Positions 25,647 through 34,732 of a stretch of 64,000 nt of DNA are shown here, piece after piece. Source of the stretch: Micromonospora costi (GTDB lineage: Bacteria > Actinomycetota > Actinomycetes > Mycobacteriales > Micromonosporaceae); contig NZ_RBAN01000002.1 of assembly GCF_003626655.1 (NCBI RefSeq), forward strand, positions 124,001 to 188,000, in the 5' to 3' direction. Under the pieces are notes generated by a model, which was not told the DNA's origin, did no database searches, and saw only the letters and a list, made by a program, of their open reading frames with translations. A program made the translations under genes and the position numbers. How positions within the stretch are numbered: position 1 is the first letter of the stretch; each line of letters begins with the position of its first letter.

Positions 25647-26443
25647 CGCCTTCCTCGCACGTCGGGGCCAGGGGTGTCCTGCCCGAGTCCTCGGCGGATC
25701 GCGATTTCCACGGGCGAGTACGCGCCGTCGGCCCGTTCCAGCTCGTACGGCGCGGCCGGCATCAGCGGCGGCTGGGCCATGAAGCGCGGCCGCGTCCCGT
25801 GATGCGGTTGCGCCGCGTGCACCAGGAACGGATGGCACAGGAAGACATCGCCCGGGGACCCGGTGGCCAGGGCGAGTGGCCGGTGATCGGACGCCGCCAC
25901 CAACTCGGGCGCTAGGTCCAGCCCGCTCGCCCCGTCCTCCCCGTACTTCTCCAGCACCTGCGGCACGTCGAGGTGTGAGCCGACGCGGATCCGGGTCGGG
26001 GCGTCCTCCTCGCCGACCTCGCTGAACAGGAACAGCATCAGCAGCGCCCGGCCCCGGGAGTACAGATTCGTGAAGTACCAGGTCGCACCCTCCGGCAGGT
26101 AGCTGCCCTCGATGTGCCAGCCCGCGTCGTTCGGCTCCTCCCGGTGCGGGAAGCGCAACGGGAACGTGCCCAGCGAGTAGCGCGGCTCCCAGCGTCCCGC
26201 GCCGACGAGCATGTCGTACGCGTGATGGAGGAACGGGGAGTTGGGTGCGGCGGCGAACGGCCCCTGCGCCATGCCGGGCACCCAGTGCACGGGCTGCGTC
26301 CACGTGGCGGGGTCGTCCGGGTCGCAGCCCGTCTCCCGCCACAGCAGCCGCGCGCAATCCGCGGCCACGCGCGGTGCGACGGCACCCGCCAACTTCACGA
26401 AGCCGTCGCGAACGAACCGGGATACCAGGGTCGTGTCATCCAT
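25643..26443 (-). CDS. Phytanoyl-CoA dioxygenase (PhyH)-family protein
   Basis: 266 residues from ATG 26443 (MDDTTLVSRFVRDGFVKLAG, the usual PhyH N-terminus). The Fe(II)/2-oxoglutarate site is readable: first His and Glu in GWHIEGSY (H-x-E where most family members have H-x-D), distal His in FLCHPFLVHAA, and the 2OG-binding Arg in GTRPRF. Middle: SRGRALLMLFLFSEVGEEDA. Such enzymes hydroxylate small molecules; substrate unknown. It overlaps the TrmH-type gene, so they form an operon, although a functional link is not obvious. Confidence 0.85.
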   Translation of the reverse strand: MDDTTLVSRFVRDGFVKLAGAVAPRVAADCARLLWRETGCDPDDPATWTQPVHWVPGMAQGPFAAAPNSPFLHHAYDMLVGAGRWEPRYSLGTFPLRFPHREEPNDAGWHIEGSYLPEGATWYFTNLYSRGRALLMLFLFSEVGEEDAPTRIRVGSHLDVPQVLEKYGEDGASGLDLAPELVAASDHRPLALATGSPGDVFLCHPFLVHAAQPHHGTRPRFMAQPPLMPAAPYELERADGAYSPVEIAIRRGLGQDTPGPDVRGRR

Positions 26444-26597
26444 GGCCCCATCCTGCGGCGACACCGATCCCGATCGCCCGACACTTTCCGCGCCGCTTCT
26501 GTCGGGTGTGCCGCAACAGCGCTCGGGCACGATACGCAGGCACTGTCGCACCGCAGCACAGCTCAGGTTCCGCCCAACTGTCGAAGGGAGCGAACCC

Positions 26598-27092
26598 ATG
26601 GAGACGCGCATCGTCGACCGTCCCGCGTTCCGGCTCGTGGGGCACGCTGCCCGGGTTCCGCTCATCTACCGAGGCGTCAACCCGTACATCCAGCGGCACA
26701 TCGCCGCGCTGCCGGCGGAGGAGCACCTGCGGTTGAAGGCGCTCGGCGACACCGACCCAAGCGGGCTGCTCGCCGTCTGTGACGACGTCGACGCGGACTA
26801 CGACGAGGGCAGCGAGCTGACCTACCTGCACGGGGTCGCCGTGTCCCCGCGTACGCCGATCCCGGACGACCTCGACGTCATCGAGGTCCCGGCCGGTCGA
26901 TGGGTGGTCATCCGGGCGGCGGGTCCGCATCCGCAGACCCTGCAGAAGACCTGGGCCACGGCCGCCGCCGAGTGGTTTCCCTTCCACCCGTGGCGGCTGC
27001 GGCCGGGCCCGGAGATCGTCGCGGTGCCCGAGCCGACGAACGACCTCAACGACGCGACCCGTGAACTCTGGCTGCCCGTCGAGCCGGCGTAG
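26598..27092 (+). CDS. GyrI-like/AraC effector-binding domain protein
   Basis: 164 residues from ATG 26598, preceded by GAAGGGAG. A stand-alone GyrI-like (SOUL-like alpha/beta barrel) domain: METRIVDRPAFRLVGHAARV, the central YLHGVAVSPRTPIPDDLDVI, EVPAGRWVVIRAAGPHPQTL and the final DLNDATRELWLPVEP. These domains bind hydrophobic or cationic small molecules. It is divergent from the PhyH gene (155 bases apart), so they may share control. Confidence 0.85.
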   Translation: METRIVDRPAFRLVGHAARVPLIYRGVNPYIQRHIAALPAEEHLRLKALGDTDPSGLLAVCDDVDADYDEGSELTYLHGVAVSPRTPIPDDLDVIEVPAGRWVVIRAAGPHPQTLQKTWATAAAEWFPFHPWRLRPGPEIVAVPEPTNDLNDATRELWLPVEPA

Positions 27093-27131
27093 CGAATCGG
27101 TGAACATTCGGCCGGCACTGCAGGTCACCGG

Positions 27132-27330
27132 TCAGTCGGCCTCGACCGGTGCCTCGCCGAAGACGGCGAAGCTGACGACCCAGTAGGCAACGTAGAGGCC
27201 GAGCAGCACGTCTCCGTGCCAGCGCCGCAGCCGGCCGGTGGAGAGCAAGCATGCTGCGAGGGCGGTCATGCCGACGAGCACCGGCAGGTGCCAGGAGAGC
27301 ACCTCGTCGTCGACGACGACGCTGCCACCG
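27132..27330 (-). pseudogene. C-terminal fragment of a membrane transport protein
   Basis: About 65 residues with two TM helices (SWHLPVLVGMTALAACLL and WHGDVLLGLYVAYWVVSFAV), ending FGEAPVEAD. Sequence style fits the C-terminus of a cation:proton antiporter of the CaCA group, but too little remains to be sure. Upstream the frame loses coding character and no start exists. Confidence 0.5.
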
Positions 27331-27864
27331 GCGAGCAGGGCCCCGGCAAAGTCGTCAGGTGATGCCGAGTAGGGCCAGCGGGCGGGTGCTGTCGCGGGCG
27401 TGACAGGTAGTGCAACCAGAAGGCGGGGTATCCCACCACGCCATCTGCCGCATACACGGTTGCATCGCACTCGGTGGCGTAATCAAGCGGGGCCATGGTG
27501 GTATAGCCGGGGATCGTGAACGCGGACCCGATGGTCAACTCCATGGCCCGCATTCAACACGAGACCAGAACGAGATGATCTCCACGCCGCGTTCCCCGAT
27601 TTTGCCAACGACTCTGAGCGATGGCTCGTCCGTCAGCGTGGCCGGCCGGCGCGGCCCGCTTTGCGGGCCGCCTTGATCTAATAGAGCGGGAACTCGGCAG
27701 CGCAGACGGCCCGAGGGCCTGTCCTCCGTCGACTGACGCGCGACACTCGTCCGCCAACTGGTCTGCGACACCTCCGCGCGCTGGTCGCGGCAGATCCGGA
27801 TAGCCTGTCGAGGCTTAGCCGACTCCACGGGCCTCGTCATACCCAACCCCTAAGATCATCGGCC
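27331..27864. other. Non-genic stretch with possible short remnants
   Basis: A minus-strand frame containing ELTIGSAFTIPGYTTMAPLD (27553 downward) and another ending SLRVVGKIGERGVEIISFW look like old coding pieces, but no family was recognised. Confidence 0.3.
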
Positions 27865-28872
27865 ATGACTCGCACCACGCCGCCGCGACCGGTTGACATC
27901 ACGGAACTCTTCCCGGAGTTGAGCGAGCACTCGACAACAGCGACGCGGCTTCATCCCCGGCCCGGTGGGCCGACGAACGCCGAAAGCTCAATCGGCGGCC
28001 CCCTGCTCTGGCCGGCCGATGAGGCGTGGCCGGCGTGCAGCGACGGCGATGCTCACCACGTCTTCCAGCTCGAAACACCGGCGACCATCCGCCGTCGCCG
28101 GGAGATCTACGCGGCGGCAGAGGCGCGAGCAGCGACAACCGGCGCCAGTTACCACCTGACCGATGATGAGCGGGCGGAGCTGCCGGACTCCGATTTCTCC
28201 GAGCCGCACGACCTGGTGAACCAGCCGATCCCGTTGGTCCCCGTGGCGCAGCTCTACCGCCGGGACATTCCCGACTTTGTCGGCCCGGACGCCGCCGACC
28301 TGTTGCAGGTGTTGTGGTGCCCGCTGGATCACCCGGAGGAGGGCTATAACCCGCGGGTACGGCTGTATTGGCGGCGTAGCAGCGACGTCACCCAGCCCAT
28401 GGATGCGGCTCCTGAACCGCCGGTCGTCAGCGACTCCTACCTACCGACGCCCTGCGTGGTACATCCAGAACAGATTCGCGAGTACCAGTACGGTGGGCTG
28501 CTGCCCGAGGAACTGGACGCCCAGATCACCGAATGGGAGGAGGATGCCGACGATGATGACGAAACCGAGGACGGGCTCAGCTATCAGTTCGACTTGTCGC
28601 TGGCGCCAGGCTGGAAGGTGGGCGGCTTCGCGAACTGGTCGCTGACCGATCCGCATCCGATGGACTGCGCCGAATGTGGCACCGCGATGACGCTGTTGTT
28701 TACTGCCGACTCCAGCGAGTGGCACGGAGCGGGCGGCAGTTGGCGGCCGATGGAAGATCCGACGGAGGCTTCGTCCAACCCCGCCGACATTTCGATCGGC
28801 CGGGGCTACGCCTTGTACGTCTTTCGTTGCCCGGCTTCCTTTGATCACCCTCCTGCCACCGCCATGCAGTGA
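27865..28872 (+). CDS. DUF1963 (YwqG-like) protein
   Basis: 335 residues. ITELFPELSEHSTTATRLHP then SSIGGPLLWPADEAWPAC is the standard YwqG N-terminal motif (GGpl-LWP--E-WP-C). IPLVPVAQLYRRDIPDF, GLLQ-like VLWCPLD and the C-terminal PGWKVGGFANWSLTDPHPMD with CAECGTAMTLLFTADSSEW complete the family pattern, including a CxxC. An acidic insert (EEDADDDDETEDG) separates the halves. Function unknown. Confidence 0.85.
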   Translation: MTRTTPPRPVDITELFPELSEHSTTATRLHPRPGGPTNAESSIGGPLLWPADEAWPACSDGDAHHVFQLETPATIRRRREIYAAAEARAATTGASYHLTDDERAELPDSDFSEPHDLVNQPIPLVPVAQLYRRDIPDFVGPDAADLLQVLWCPLDHPEEGYNPRVRLYWRRSSDVTQPMDAAPEPPVVSDSYLPTPCVVHPEQIREYQYGGLLPEELDAQITEWEEDADDDDETEDGLSYQFDLSLAPGWKVGGFANWSLTDPHPMDCAECGTAMTLLFTADSSEWHGAGGSWRPMEDPTEASSNPADISIGRGYALYVFRCPASFDHPPATAMQ

Positions 28873-28910
28873 CTCCCCTGAACATCGGGATCCGGAACGA
28901 CGCACTACTT

Positions 28911-29052
28911 TCGGCATGAGCGGACGCCGCCGGACTATGAACCCCGACCCGCGGGTGCTGAGCTTTTGGGCCCGCCGAAGAGGTCACGGCCCAGGAAGCC
29001 CTGGTCAAAGGATTGCCGGTGGGATTCGAGTCTCAGCTGCCGGAATACCTAC
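28911..29052. repeat. Dispersed repeat, copy 1 of 3
   Basis: Begins TCGGCATGAGCGGACGCC and ends CGGAATACCTAC. Nearly identical to 45809-45949 over its whole length; the first half also recurs at 48028-48102. Plus-strand frames contain PDPRVLSF and, shifted by one, TAQEALVKGLPVGFESQLPE, so it probably derives from a coding region. The broken FAD monooxygenase runs into it on the minus strand. Confidence 0.8.
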
Positions 29053-29761
29053 GACGTCGAAGCACAGGCCATTGCCGATGAGCGCCGACTGTTCGCCGCA
29101 AAGGTACGGCAGTGAAGGGCTCTGCCCGATTTCCGCACTGCGCGGCACGGGCGGCGGCGGCTTCGTCGGCACCGGAGGCACGGCGACCCCGTCCCGTATC
29201 GACGGGTGCTGACGCCCGAAGCCGATCCCGGCGAACCGCCGCACCGCGCTCTGCGCACCGTCGCAACCCACCACGTACCTCGCTGACATCCGCTCAACGT
29301 GGCCGTCGCGATCGCGCAGCGTCCCGACGACAGCCTGATCGGTACGGTCCAGGCCGACCAGTTCGACACCGCGTTCGACACTCACCCCGAGCGTGGCAAG
29401 GTACTCGCCGAGCAGCCGCTCGGTCTCCGCCTGCGACAGAAACAACAGATACGGGTACGAGGTGTCGCACAGGCCCAGATCGAACAGGCGCACCGGACGC
29501 TGCCGCCGTCCCGCGTGAACGATCAGCCGGACCGCTGGGTTGCCTGCCGCCACCATCTTGTCGGCCAAGCCGAATCCGGCGAGGACCTCCAAGGTGCGGG
29601 ACTGGACCGCGAGCGCTCGCGACTCGTGCACCCGGTCGGTTGCCCGGTCGACCAGCCACACCTTCACGCCGTGCCGGGGCGAGCTGTCCGGCCGTGGTGA
29701 GGCCGGTCGGCCCCGCGCCGACCACCAGCACGTCGGTTTCCGAGCCCGCGGCGCCGGTCAT
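29005..29761 (-). pseudogene. FAD-dependent monooxygenase, frameshifted and truncated
   Basis: The start at 29761 gives TDVLVVGAGPTGLTTAGQLA, the Rossmann GxGxxG of class A flavin monooxygenases. The frame is lost near 29680, and the continuation KVWLVDRATDRVHESRALAV, then QSRTLEVLAGFGLADKMV, lies in another frame. ARYVVGCDGAQSAVRRFAGI is the DG motif. Family sequence then stops near 29200 instead of running another 200-300 residues; the tail VGIPAAETRIPPAIL is repeat DNA. Clearly inactive. Confidence 0.85.
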
Positions 29762-29904
29762 CGGCAGCTCCCTGGTTCAGGTTTGGGACGCAGCGCGTGT
29801 CGGGGTCAGGGTAGCGCCAGGCGTGTTGTGGCGGGGCGAACCTCAGCTGCCCGGAGCGGGGGCTGCTCGTGATCGAGGTGGGACACTGCAGGCTATTGGG
29901 GCGG

Positions 29905-31161
29905 TCAGCTGGGTTTGCCGTCGTGCTCGTCCCGGCCACTCTTGCTCCCCATAGAGCGCATTCCGATGGCGGCCAGAAGGCATGCGCTGGTGACCGCGGC
30001 GAGTAGTAGGTGGTAGCCGCCGTGCGATAGGAGCGTGGCGGCAAGCAGGGGTGCAACGGCTTTGGCGGTGGTGACGGGGGCGGTGAGTCGTCCGGCGATG
30101 GTGGCGTAGGCGGTGGTGCCGTAGCGGTCGGCGAGCAGTGCTGGGGTGGCGAGGCTGGCGATGCCGAAGCCGAGTCCGAATCCGGTGACGGTGATGACGG
30201 CGCCCACCCGGCTTCCTGAGGTGACGGGCATGGCGAGGACGGCGACGGCCTGGATGGCGAAGACCGTGGCGACGATGGTGGTGAGCGGGAGGCGGCGACG
30301 GGCGGTGGTGAGGACGAGTCGTCCGGTGACGGACAGGACGCCGAGGAGGCCGGCGGTGGTGGCGGCGAAGGTAGCGGGGTGGCCGCGGCTGGTGAGGTAG
30401 CCGACGAGGTGGACGCCGATGGTGCTGGTGGCGGCGCCGTGGGCGATGAGGGCGGCGGCGAGGATCCAGAATCGGCGGTCGCGCATCGCGGCGCGGGCCG
30501 CCGCTTGTCGCTCGGCGTGGACAGGTGGCGCTGCAGGGGTGGATGGTGTGGCGTGCGGCGGTGTGCGGATGGTGAGGGCGTGCAGGGGGATGGTCACCGT
30601 GCCGTGGATGGCGGCGAGGGTGAGGAGCGCGTCGCGCCAGCCGAGGTGGGCGACCAGTATGCCGGTGAGGGGCATGAAGATGGTGCTGGCGAATCCGGCG
30701 ACGACGGTGACTGCGAGCAGGGCGGTGGGGCGCCTGTCGGGGGTGAACCAGGAGACGATGACGGCGAAGGCGGGTTCGTAGAGGACCATGGCGCCGGTGA
30801 TGCCGATGCCGATCATGACGGCGTAGAGCTGTCCGATGGTGTGGACCTGGGACCAGGCGATCAGGAGCGCGGTGGCGGTGATCGAGCCTCCGGTCATGAG
30901 GGTTCGTCCGCCGTGCCGGTCGAGCCACCTGCCGACGGGGATGGCTATCAGCGCGCCGGCGAGGACGCTGGCGGTGAGCGCGCCGGTGACGGCGGTGGTG
31001 GAGGCGTCGAGGCTGGCGGCTATGGGGCCGAGGAGGACGGCGAATGCGTAGTAGAGGGTGCCGTAGCCGATAGTGGAGGTGATGGCGAGGGCGGAGACGA
31101 TGCGCCACCCGTGGCGCCCGCCGACCGTGGGGTCGGCGGGCGCCGTCGTGGTGGTGGTCAT
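29905..31161 (-). CDS. MFS transporter of the arsenic operon
   Basis: 418 residues with twelve TM helices. The first half has ITSTIGYGTLYYAFAVLLGP and the motif A variant RWLDRHGGRTLMTGG; WFTPDRRPTALLAVTVVAGF starts the central section, and ATPALLADRYGTTAYATIAG lies in the second half. Its start codon overlaps the stop of the Cys-tailed flavoprotein by one base (TGATG), and it ends the leftward operon. In this context export of an arsenical, possibly an organoarsenical modified by ArsN or the flavoprotein, is the best guess. Oxalate/formate-antiporter-like MFS proteins also match by style, so the substrate is inferred from neighbours only. Confidence 0.85.
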   Translation of the reverse strand: MTTTTTAPADPTVGGRHGWRIVSALAITSTIGYGTLYYAFAVLLGPIAASLDASTTAVTGALTASVLAGALIAIPVGRWLDRHGGRTLMTGGSITATALLIAWSQVHTIGQLYAVMIGIGITGAMVLYEPAFAVIVSWFTPDRRPTALLAVTVVAGFASTIFMPLTGILVAHLGWRDALLTLAAIHGTVTIPLHALTIRTPPHATPSTPAAPPVHAERQAAARAAMRDRRFWILAAALIAHGAATSTIGVHLVGYLTSRGHPATFAATTAGLLGVLSVTGRLVLTTARRRLPLTTIVATVFAIQAVAVLAMPVTSGSRVGAVITVTGFGLGFGIASLATPALLADRYGTTAYATIAGRLTAPVTTAKAVAPLLAATLLSHGGYHLLLAAVTSACLLAAIGMRSMGSKSGRDEHDGKPS

Positions 31162-32576
31162 CAGCTGGCGCAGCAGCCGCCGGTCTGGCCGCTGGTCGGG
31201 GTGTCGAGGCTGATCAGGTTGAGCGGTGCGGCGAGCAGTCCGCCGGAGATTCCGGTTGCCAACCCTTGTCCGGCCGGCTGGGCTGCGGGGGCGGTGCCGC
31301 AGCAGCTGTCGGTGCCGGTGGAGTCGGCGGGGTTGCTGTTGCAGACGCCGGTCTCGGGTAGGTCGAGCTGGACGTCACGGGCGGCTTCCCAGTCCCCGGC
31401 GAGGGCGGCGACGACGGAGCGGACCTGCTCGTAGCCGGTGGCCATGAGGAACGTCGGGGCGCGTCCGTAGCTCTTCATGCCGACCGCGAAGTAGCCGACC
31501 TCCGGGTGGGCGAGTTCGTCGACGCCGTGCGGTGGGACGGTGCCGCAGGAGTGCTCGTTCGGATCGATCAGCGGGGCGAGCGCCCGGGTGGCGCCCATAA
31601 TCGGGTCGAGGTCCAGGCGCAGCTCGGCGGCGAGGGAGTGGTCGGGGCGGAAGCCGGTGGCGGCGACGATCCGGTCCACGGTGATGGACTCGTCGGTGCC
31701 GTCAGCGTGGCGGACGACCACGGCGACGCGGCCGTCGGTCGGGGTGAGGGCGTGCACGGAGAAGCCGGTGAGCAGCCGGATCCGGCCGGCTTCCACGTGC
31801 TCGCGCAGCCGGGAGCCGAGCGCGCCACGGGCGGGCAGCGCGTCGGCGTCGCCGCCGCCGTAGGTGCGGGCCGGGGACCCGGAGCGGATCGCCCAGGTCA
31901 CCTCGGTGTCGGGCTCGACGGCGGCCAGATCGGCCAGGGAGAGCAGCGTGTTCGCGGCGGAGTGGCCGGCGCCGACGACGAGGGTGTGCCGGCCGGCGAA
32001 GCGGTCCCGGTCCGCGCCGAGCACGTCGGGCAGGGCGTGCTTCAGGAACGCTGCCGCCTCCTTCTCTCCCCGAGCGGGCAGGCCGGAAGCGCCGAGAACG
32101 TTGGGGGTGCCCCAGGTGCCGGAGGCGTCGATGACCGCGCGGGCCAGCAGCTCGTCGCCGTCGGCGAGGCGGATCAGGAACGGGGCCTGCTCGCGGCCGG
32201 CGGTGCGCAGCCGGTCCAGGCCGAGGCGGCTGATCGCCTCGACGCGGGCGCCGTAGCGCAGGTGGGGCTTGAGCTGCGGCAGCTCCGCGAGCGGCTGCAG
32301 GTAGTCCGCGACCAGGTCCGCGCCGGTGGGCAGGGCGTCCTCGGCCGGGGCGACCCAGCCGGCGCCGTCGAGCAGCCGGCGGGCGGCCGGGTCGACGTTG
32401 TACCGCCACGGGGAGAAGACCCGCACGTGCCCCCACTGCCGCACGGCTGCGCCAGCGGTGGCACCGGCCTCTAGGACAAGAAAGGGCAGGCCACGCTCGT
32501 GCAGGTGGGCGGCAGCGGCCAGACCCACCGGGCCCGCGCCGATCACCACGACGGGCAACTGGTCCAGGACGCTCAT
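31161..32576 (-). CDS. FAD/NAD(P)-dependent oxidoreductase with Cys-rich arsenic-type tail
   Basis: 471 residues from ATG 32576, which has GAGGAG ten bases upstream. FAD motif VVVIGAGPVGLAAAAHLHER, NADPH motif HTLVVGAGHSAANTLLSLAD and IVAATGFRPDHSL follow the flavin-monooxygenase/ArsO-like pattern. The C-terminal ~50 residues are an appendix with DSCCGT and a final GGCCAS, separated by a Gly/Ala linker. The same cysteine pattern occurs in the free 82-aa peptide encoded in this operon. The tail may bind As(III) or deliver it to the flavin site (inference). Confidence 0.85.
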   Translation of the reverse strand: MSVLDQLPVVVIGAGPVGLAAAAHLHERGLPFLVLEAGATAGAAVRQWGHVRVFSPWRYNVDPAARRLLDGAGWVAPAEDALPTGADLVADYLQPLAELPQLKPHLRYGARVEAISRLGLDRLRTAGREQAPFLIRLADGDELLARAVIDASGTWGTPNVLGASGLPARGEKEAAAFLKHALPDVLGADRDRFAGRHTLVVGAGHSAANTLLSLADLAAVEPDTEVTWAIRSGSPARTYGGGDADALPARGALGSRLREHVEAGRIRLLTGFSVHALTPTDGRVAVVVRHADGTDESITVDRIVAATGFRPDHSLAAELRLDLDPIMGATRALAPLIDPNEHSCGTVPPHGVDELAHPEVGYFAVGMKSYGRAPTFLMATGYEQVRSVVAALAGDWEAARDVQLDLPETGVCNSNPADSTGTDSCCGTAPAAQPAGQGLATGISGGLLAAPLNLISLDTPTSGQTGGCCAS

Positions 32577-32593
32577 CGGAAAACTCCTCTGTG

Positions 32594-32612
32594 TTGAAAA
32601 CTGTCGAATCAA
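32594..32612. promoter_or_regulatory. ArsR-type box TTGA-N11-TCAA before the flavoprotein gene
   Basis: Lies in the 76-base gap between arsN and the flavoprotein gene, upstream of the GAGGAG ribosome site. Same half-sites and spacing as the box at 35206-35224, which suggests an internal As-controlled promoter. Confidence 0.5.
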
Positions 32613-32652
32613 GGAGGTGCAGTCGTGCCAGGCCGAGCGGACCCAGAGGGGC

Positions 32653-33150
32653 TCAGGTGATGGCGGGGCTGCGGCGCTCGAGCAGGACGACGTCACGCCA
32701 CCGCCCGTCGTGGCGGCCAACCCGCTCGCGGATGCCGATGATGCGGAAGCCGGCCCGCTCGTGCAGGGTGAGACTGGCGGTGTTCTCCGGGAAGACTCCG
32801 GACTGGATGGTCCAGATGCCGGCGGCCTCGGTGGAGGCGATCAGCGCGTCCAGCAACAACCGGGCCACGCCACGCCCTTGGGCGGCGGGGTCGACGTAGA
32901 CGGAGTGCTCGACCACCCCGGCGTAGACCGCCCTGCTCGACGTCGGTGACACCGCCACCCACCCGAGGACGGTGTCGTCCGCGTCAACGGCCACGAGGCG
33001 GTGATCAGGCAGCTTGGCCTCGTCGAATGTGGTCCAGGTCGGTGCGGTGGTCTCGAAGCTGGCGTTGCCGGTGTCGAGGCCGGCCTGGTAGATGGCGAGG
33101 ACACGATCGGCGTCGTCCGCGTCCATGGGGCGGATGGTGATGTCGGCCAT
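32653..33150 (-). CDS. arsN1: ArsN1-type GNAT N-acetyltransferase (arsinothricin/phosphinothricin resistance family)
   Basis: 165 residues. ITIRPMDADDADRVLAIYQA then GLDTGNASFETTAPTW is the signature start of the PAT/ArsN1 group. The acetyl-CoA loop is SVYVDPAAQGRGVARLLLDA, and NTASLTLHERAGFRIIGIRE is the C-terminal motif. ArsN1 acetylates the alpha-amino group of the organoarsenical arsinothricin; related enzymes act on phosphinothricin. The start overlaps the arsR stop by one base (TGATG). Its presence points to organoarsenical, not only inorganic, chemistry in this operon. Confidence 0.88.
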   Translation of the reverse strand: MADITIRPMDADDADRVLAIYQAGLDTGNASFETTAPTWTTFDEAKLPDHRLVAVDADDTVLGWVAVSPTSSRAVYAGVVEHSVYVDPAAQGRGVARLLLDALIASTEAAGIWTIQSGVFPENTASLTLHERAGFRIIGIRERVGRHDGRWRDVVLLERRSPAIT

Positions 33151-33482
33151 CAGCAGGCTCCCTTCGGGGTGGGGGCTGGGCGGCCCATGACGACGTCAGC
33201 GGCGGAGGGGAAGCAGCTGACGCAGGCGTCGTTGATGCGGTAGTGACGGGCGGTGCCGACCGGTTCGACGAGCACGAACCGCACCTCGGTCAGGATCTTC
33301 AGATGTTGGGAGACGGTGGACTGAGCCAAACCGATGGCGCTGACGATCTCCCCCACGCTCATCGCCCGGGCGTGCCGGGCGAGGTACTCGACGATCTGCA
33401 CCCGGGTGGGGTCCGCGAGGGCCCGGAACCAGGAGGCGTAGGTCTGCGCGGTGCCCCGGTCGAGGAGGTCGCCCACCATCAC
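33150..33482 (-). CDS. arsR: ArsR/SmtB-family repressor inside the leftward operon
   Basis: 110 residues. The winged-helix DNA-binding part is WFRALADPTRVQIVEYLARH, VGEIVSAIGLAQSTVSQHLK and ILTEVRFVLVEPVGTARHYR. Metal ligands are C-terminal: DACVSCFPSA (CxxC) and a terminal GAC, unlike the helix-3 CxC site of classical ArsR, so this belongs to a group with C-terminal thiol sites. It is the fourth gene of the operon, five bases after the M28 peptidase stop. Likely senses As(III) or an organoarsenical. Confidence 0.88.
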   Translation of the reverse strand: MMVGDLLDRGTAQTYASWFRALADPTRVQIVEYLARHARAMSVGEIVSAIGLAQSTVSQHLKILTEVRFVLVEPVGTARHYRINDACVSCFPSAADVVMGRPAPTPKGAC

Positions 33483-33487
33483 TCCCT

Positions 33488-34732
33488 CTATCGTTTATCG
33501 CCGATTGGCGATGAAAGTGTAGCGGGTGCCGCCGCCGCGAGGTGAGCGGTCGCGACAACGAGACGGGCGATCGCGCCGAGGGTGGCGGGGTCGACCTTGT
33601 CGGGGGTGTCAGCGGGGCTGTGGTAGCCGCCCATGCCGGCCCCGATCCCGACTGCGGCGAAACCGGCACCGCCGTAGCGGCGGTTGTCCGATGCCACCGG
33701 ACCTGCGACCAGGGGGATGCCGGTGTGGCGCCCGGCCTGGTCGAGCAGGGCGAGGAGACGGTGGGCAGGGCCGCCGGCCTCCACCGCGGCCGCCCCCTCC
33801 AGGCGGCCGGCGCCGTCGACGTTGATGACCATCGGCGCGGCGCCTGCGGCGCGGAGTTGACTGGCGTGGTGGGCGGAGCCGAGAGCGCCGACTTCCTCCC
33901 CGTCGAGCAGTGCCACGGACAGTCCCGCACCGGCCGGCAGCGCGGTGGCGAGAACGCGGGCAGCTTCGAGGACCACGGCGACGCCGGTGGCGTTGTCCGA
34001 AGCGCCGGGCAGGCGAAGCCCCGGGTGGTCGCCAACACCGTCGTAGTGCGCGGTCAGCAGGAGGTCGGCGCCAGCGGGGACAGGCTGCCGGAGGCAGGCG
34101 TGAATGTTGGCGCCGGTGACGTCGTCGCGGCGCAGCGGCGTCGCCCCAGCCAGCCAACCGTCCCCCGTGGTCGCGGCGGTGAGCACGGCGTGGTGGGTGT
34201 CCGAATTGAGGGTCAGCACTGGCAGCGGCCCCGGGTCCGGGCCGGCGAGCATGGTGAACTGCCAGCCCTCGGCGTCAACCGGGCGGCGGACCAGCAACCC
34301 GGCGGCGCCGTGGGTGTCGCGGTAGGCGTCGAACAGGCTCATGTCGGCCGGCACGACCAGCCACCGCCCCGTCGGGTCGTCCTTGCCGGCGACGCCGAGG
34401 GCGCCGCGTCGGATGTCCGGCGTGTCAGCGGAGGCGGGGTGGATCGCGACCTGCCGTCCAAACACCAACTCCGTGGTGCCGTCCCGATCGCCCCAGGTGA
34501 TCGTCGGCGCCTCATACACCTGCGGCACGGCGCGGACCGGGAACTCCTCGGTCCGGACGTCCGCGCCGACGGCGGCGAGCTGGTCGACGATCCAGGCGCG
34601 GGCCGCCGCCCCGCCCGTCGAGCCGACCCGTCGCCCGGCTAGCGGGTCGCAGGCGAGGGTGGCGACGGTGGCGGTCATCCGGTCGGCGCTGACCTGCTCG
34701 AGCTGGTCTGCGAGGTTGCTTGAGCTGGTCAT
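33488..34732 (-). CDS. M28-family metallopeptidase, apparently cytoplasmic
   Basis: 414 residues with no signal peptide. Zn ligands are in order: LLLTAHYDGVGDHPG (His, Asp), GASDNATGVAVVLEAARV (bridging Asp), LLDGEEVGALGSAHHA (Glu-Glu) and MGGYHSPADTPDKVDPA (last His). A PA-like insert (GALGVAGKDDPTGRWLVVPA) sits in the first half, as in aminopeptidases of this family. The start overlaps the stop of the 82-aa Cys-rich peptide gene by four bases, making that peptide an obvious candidate substrate (inference). Cytoplasmic location of an M28 enzyme with a PA insert is unusual. Confidence 0.88.
   Translation of the reverse strand: MTSSSNLADQLEQVSADRMTATVATLACDPLAGRRVGSTGGAAARAWIVDQLAAVGADVRTEEFPVRAVPQVYEAPTITWGDRDGTTELVFGRQVAIHPASADTPDIRRGALGVAGKDDPTGRWLVVPADMSLFDAYRDTHGAAGLLVRRPVDAEGWQFTMLAGPDPGPLPVLTLNSDTHHAVLTAATTGDGWLAGATPLRRDDVTGANIHACLRQPVPAGADLLLTAHYDGVGDHPGLRLPGASDNATGVAVVLEAARVLATALPAGAGLSVALLDGEEVGALGSAHHASQLRAAGAAPMVINVDGAGRLEGAAAVEAGGPAHRLLALLDQAGRHTGIPLVAGPVASDNRRYGGAGFAAVGIGAGMGGYHSPADTPDKVDPATLGAIARLVVATAHLAAAAPATLSSPIGDKR

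Noticed and set aside
25647..26357. N-terminal extension of the TrmH-type gene
   Set aside because: Out-of-frame translation of the PhyH gene; the GTG at 25646 with a 4-bp overlap is the better start.
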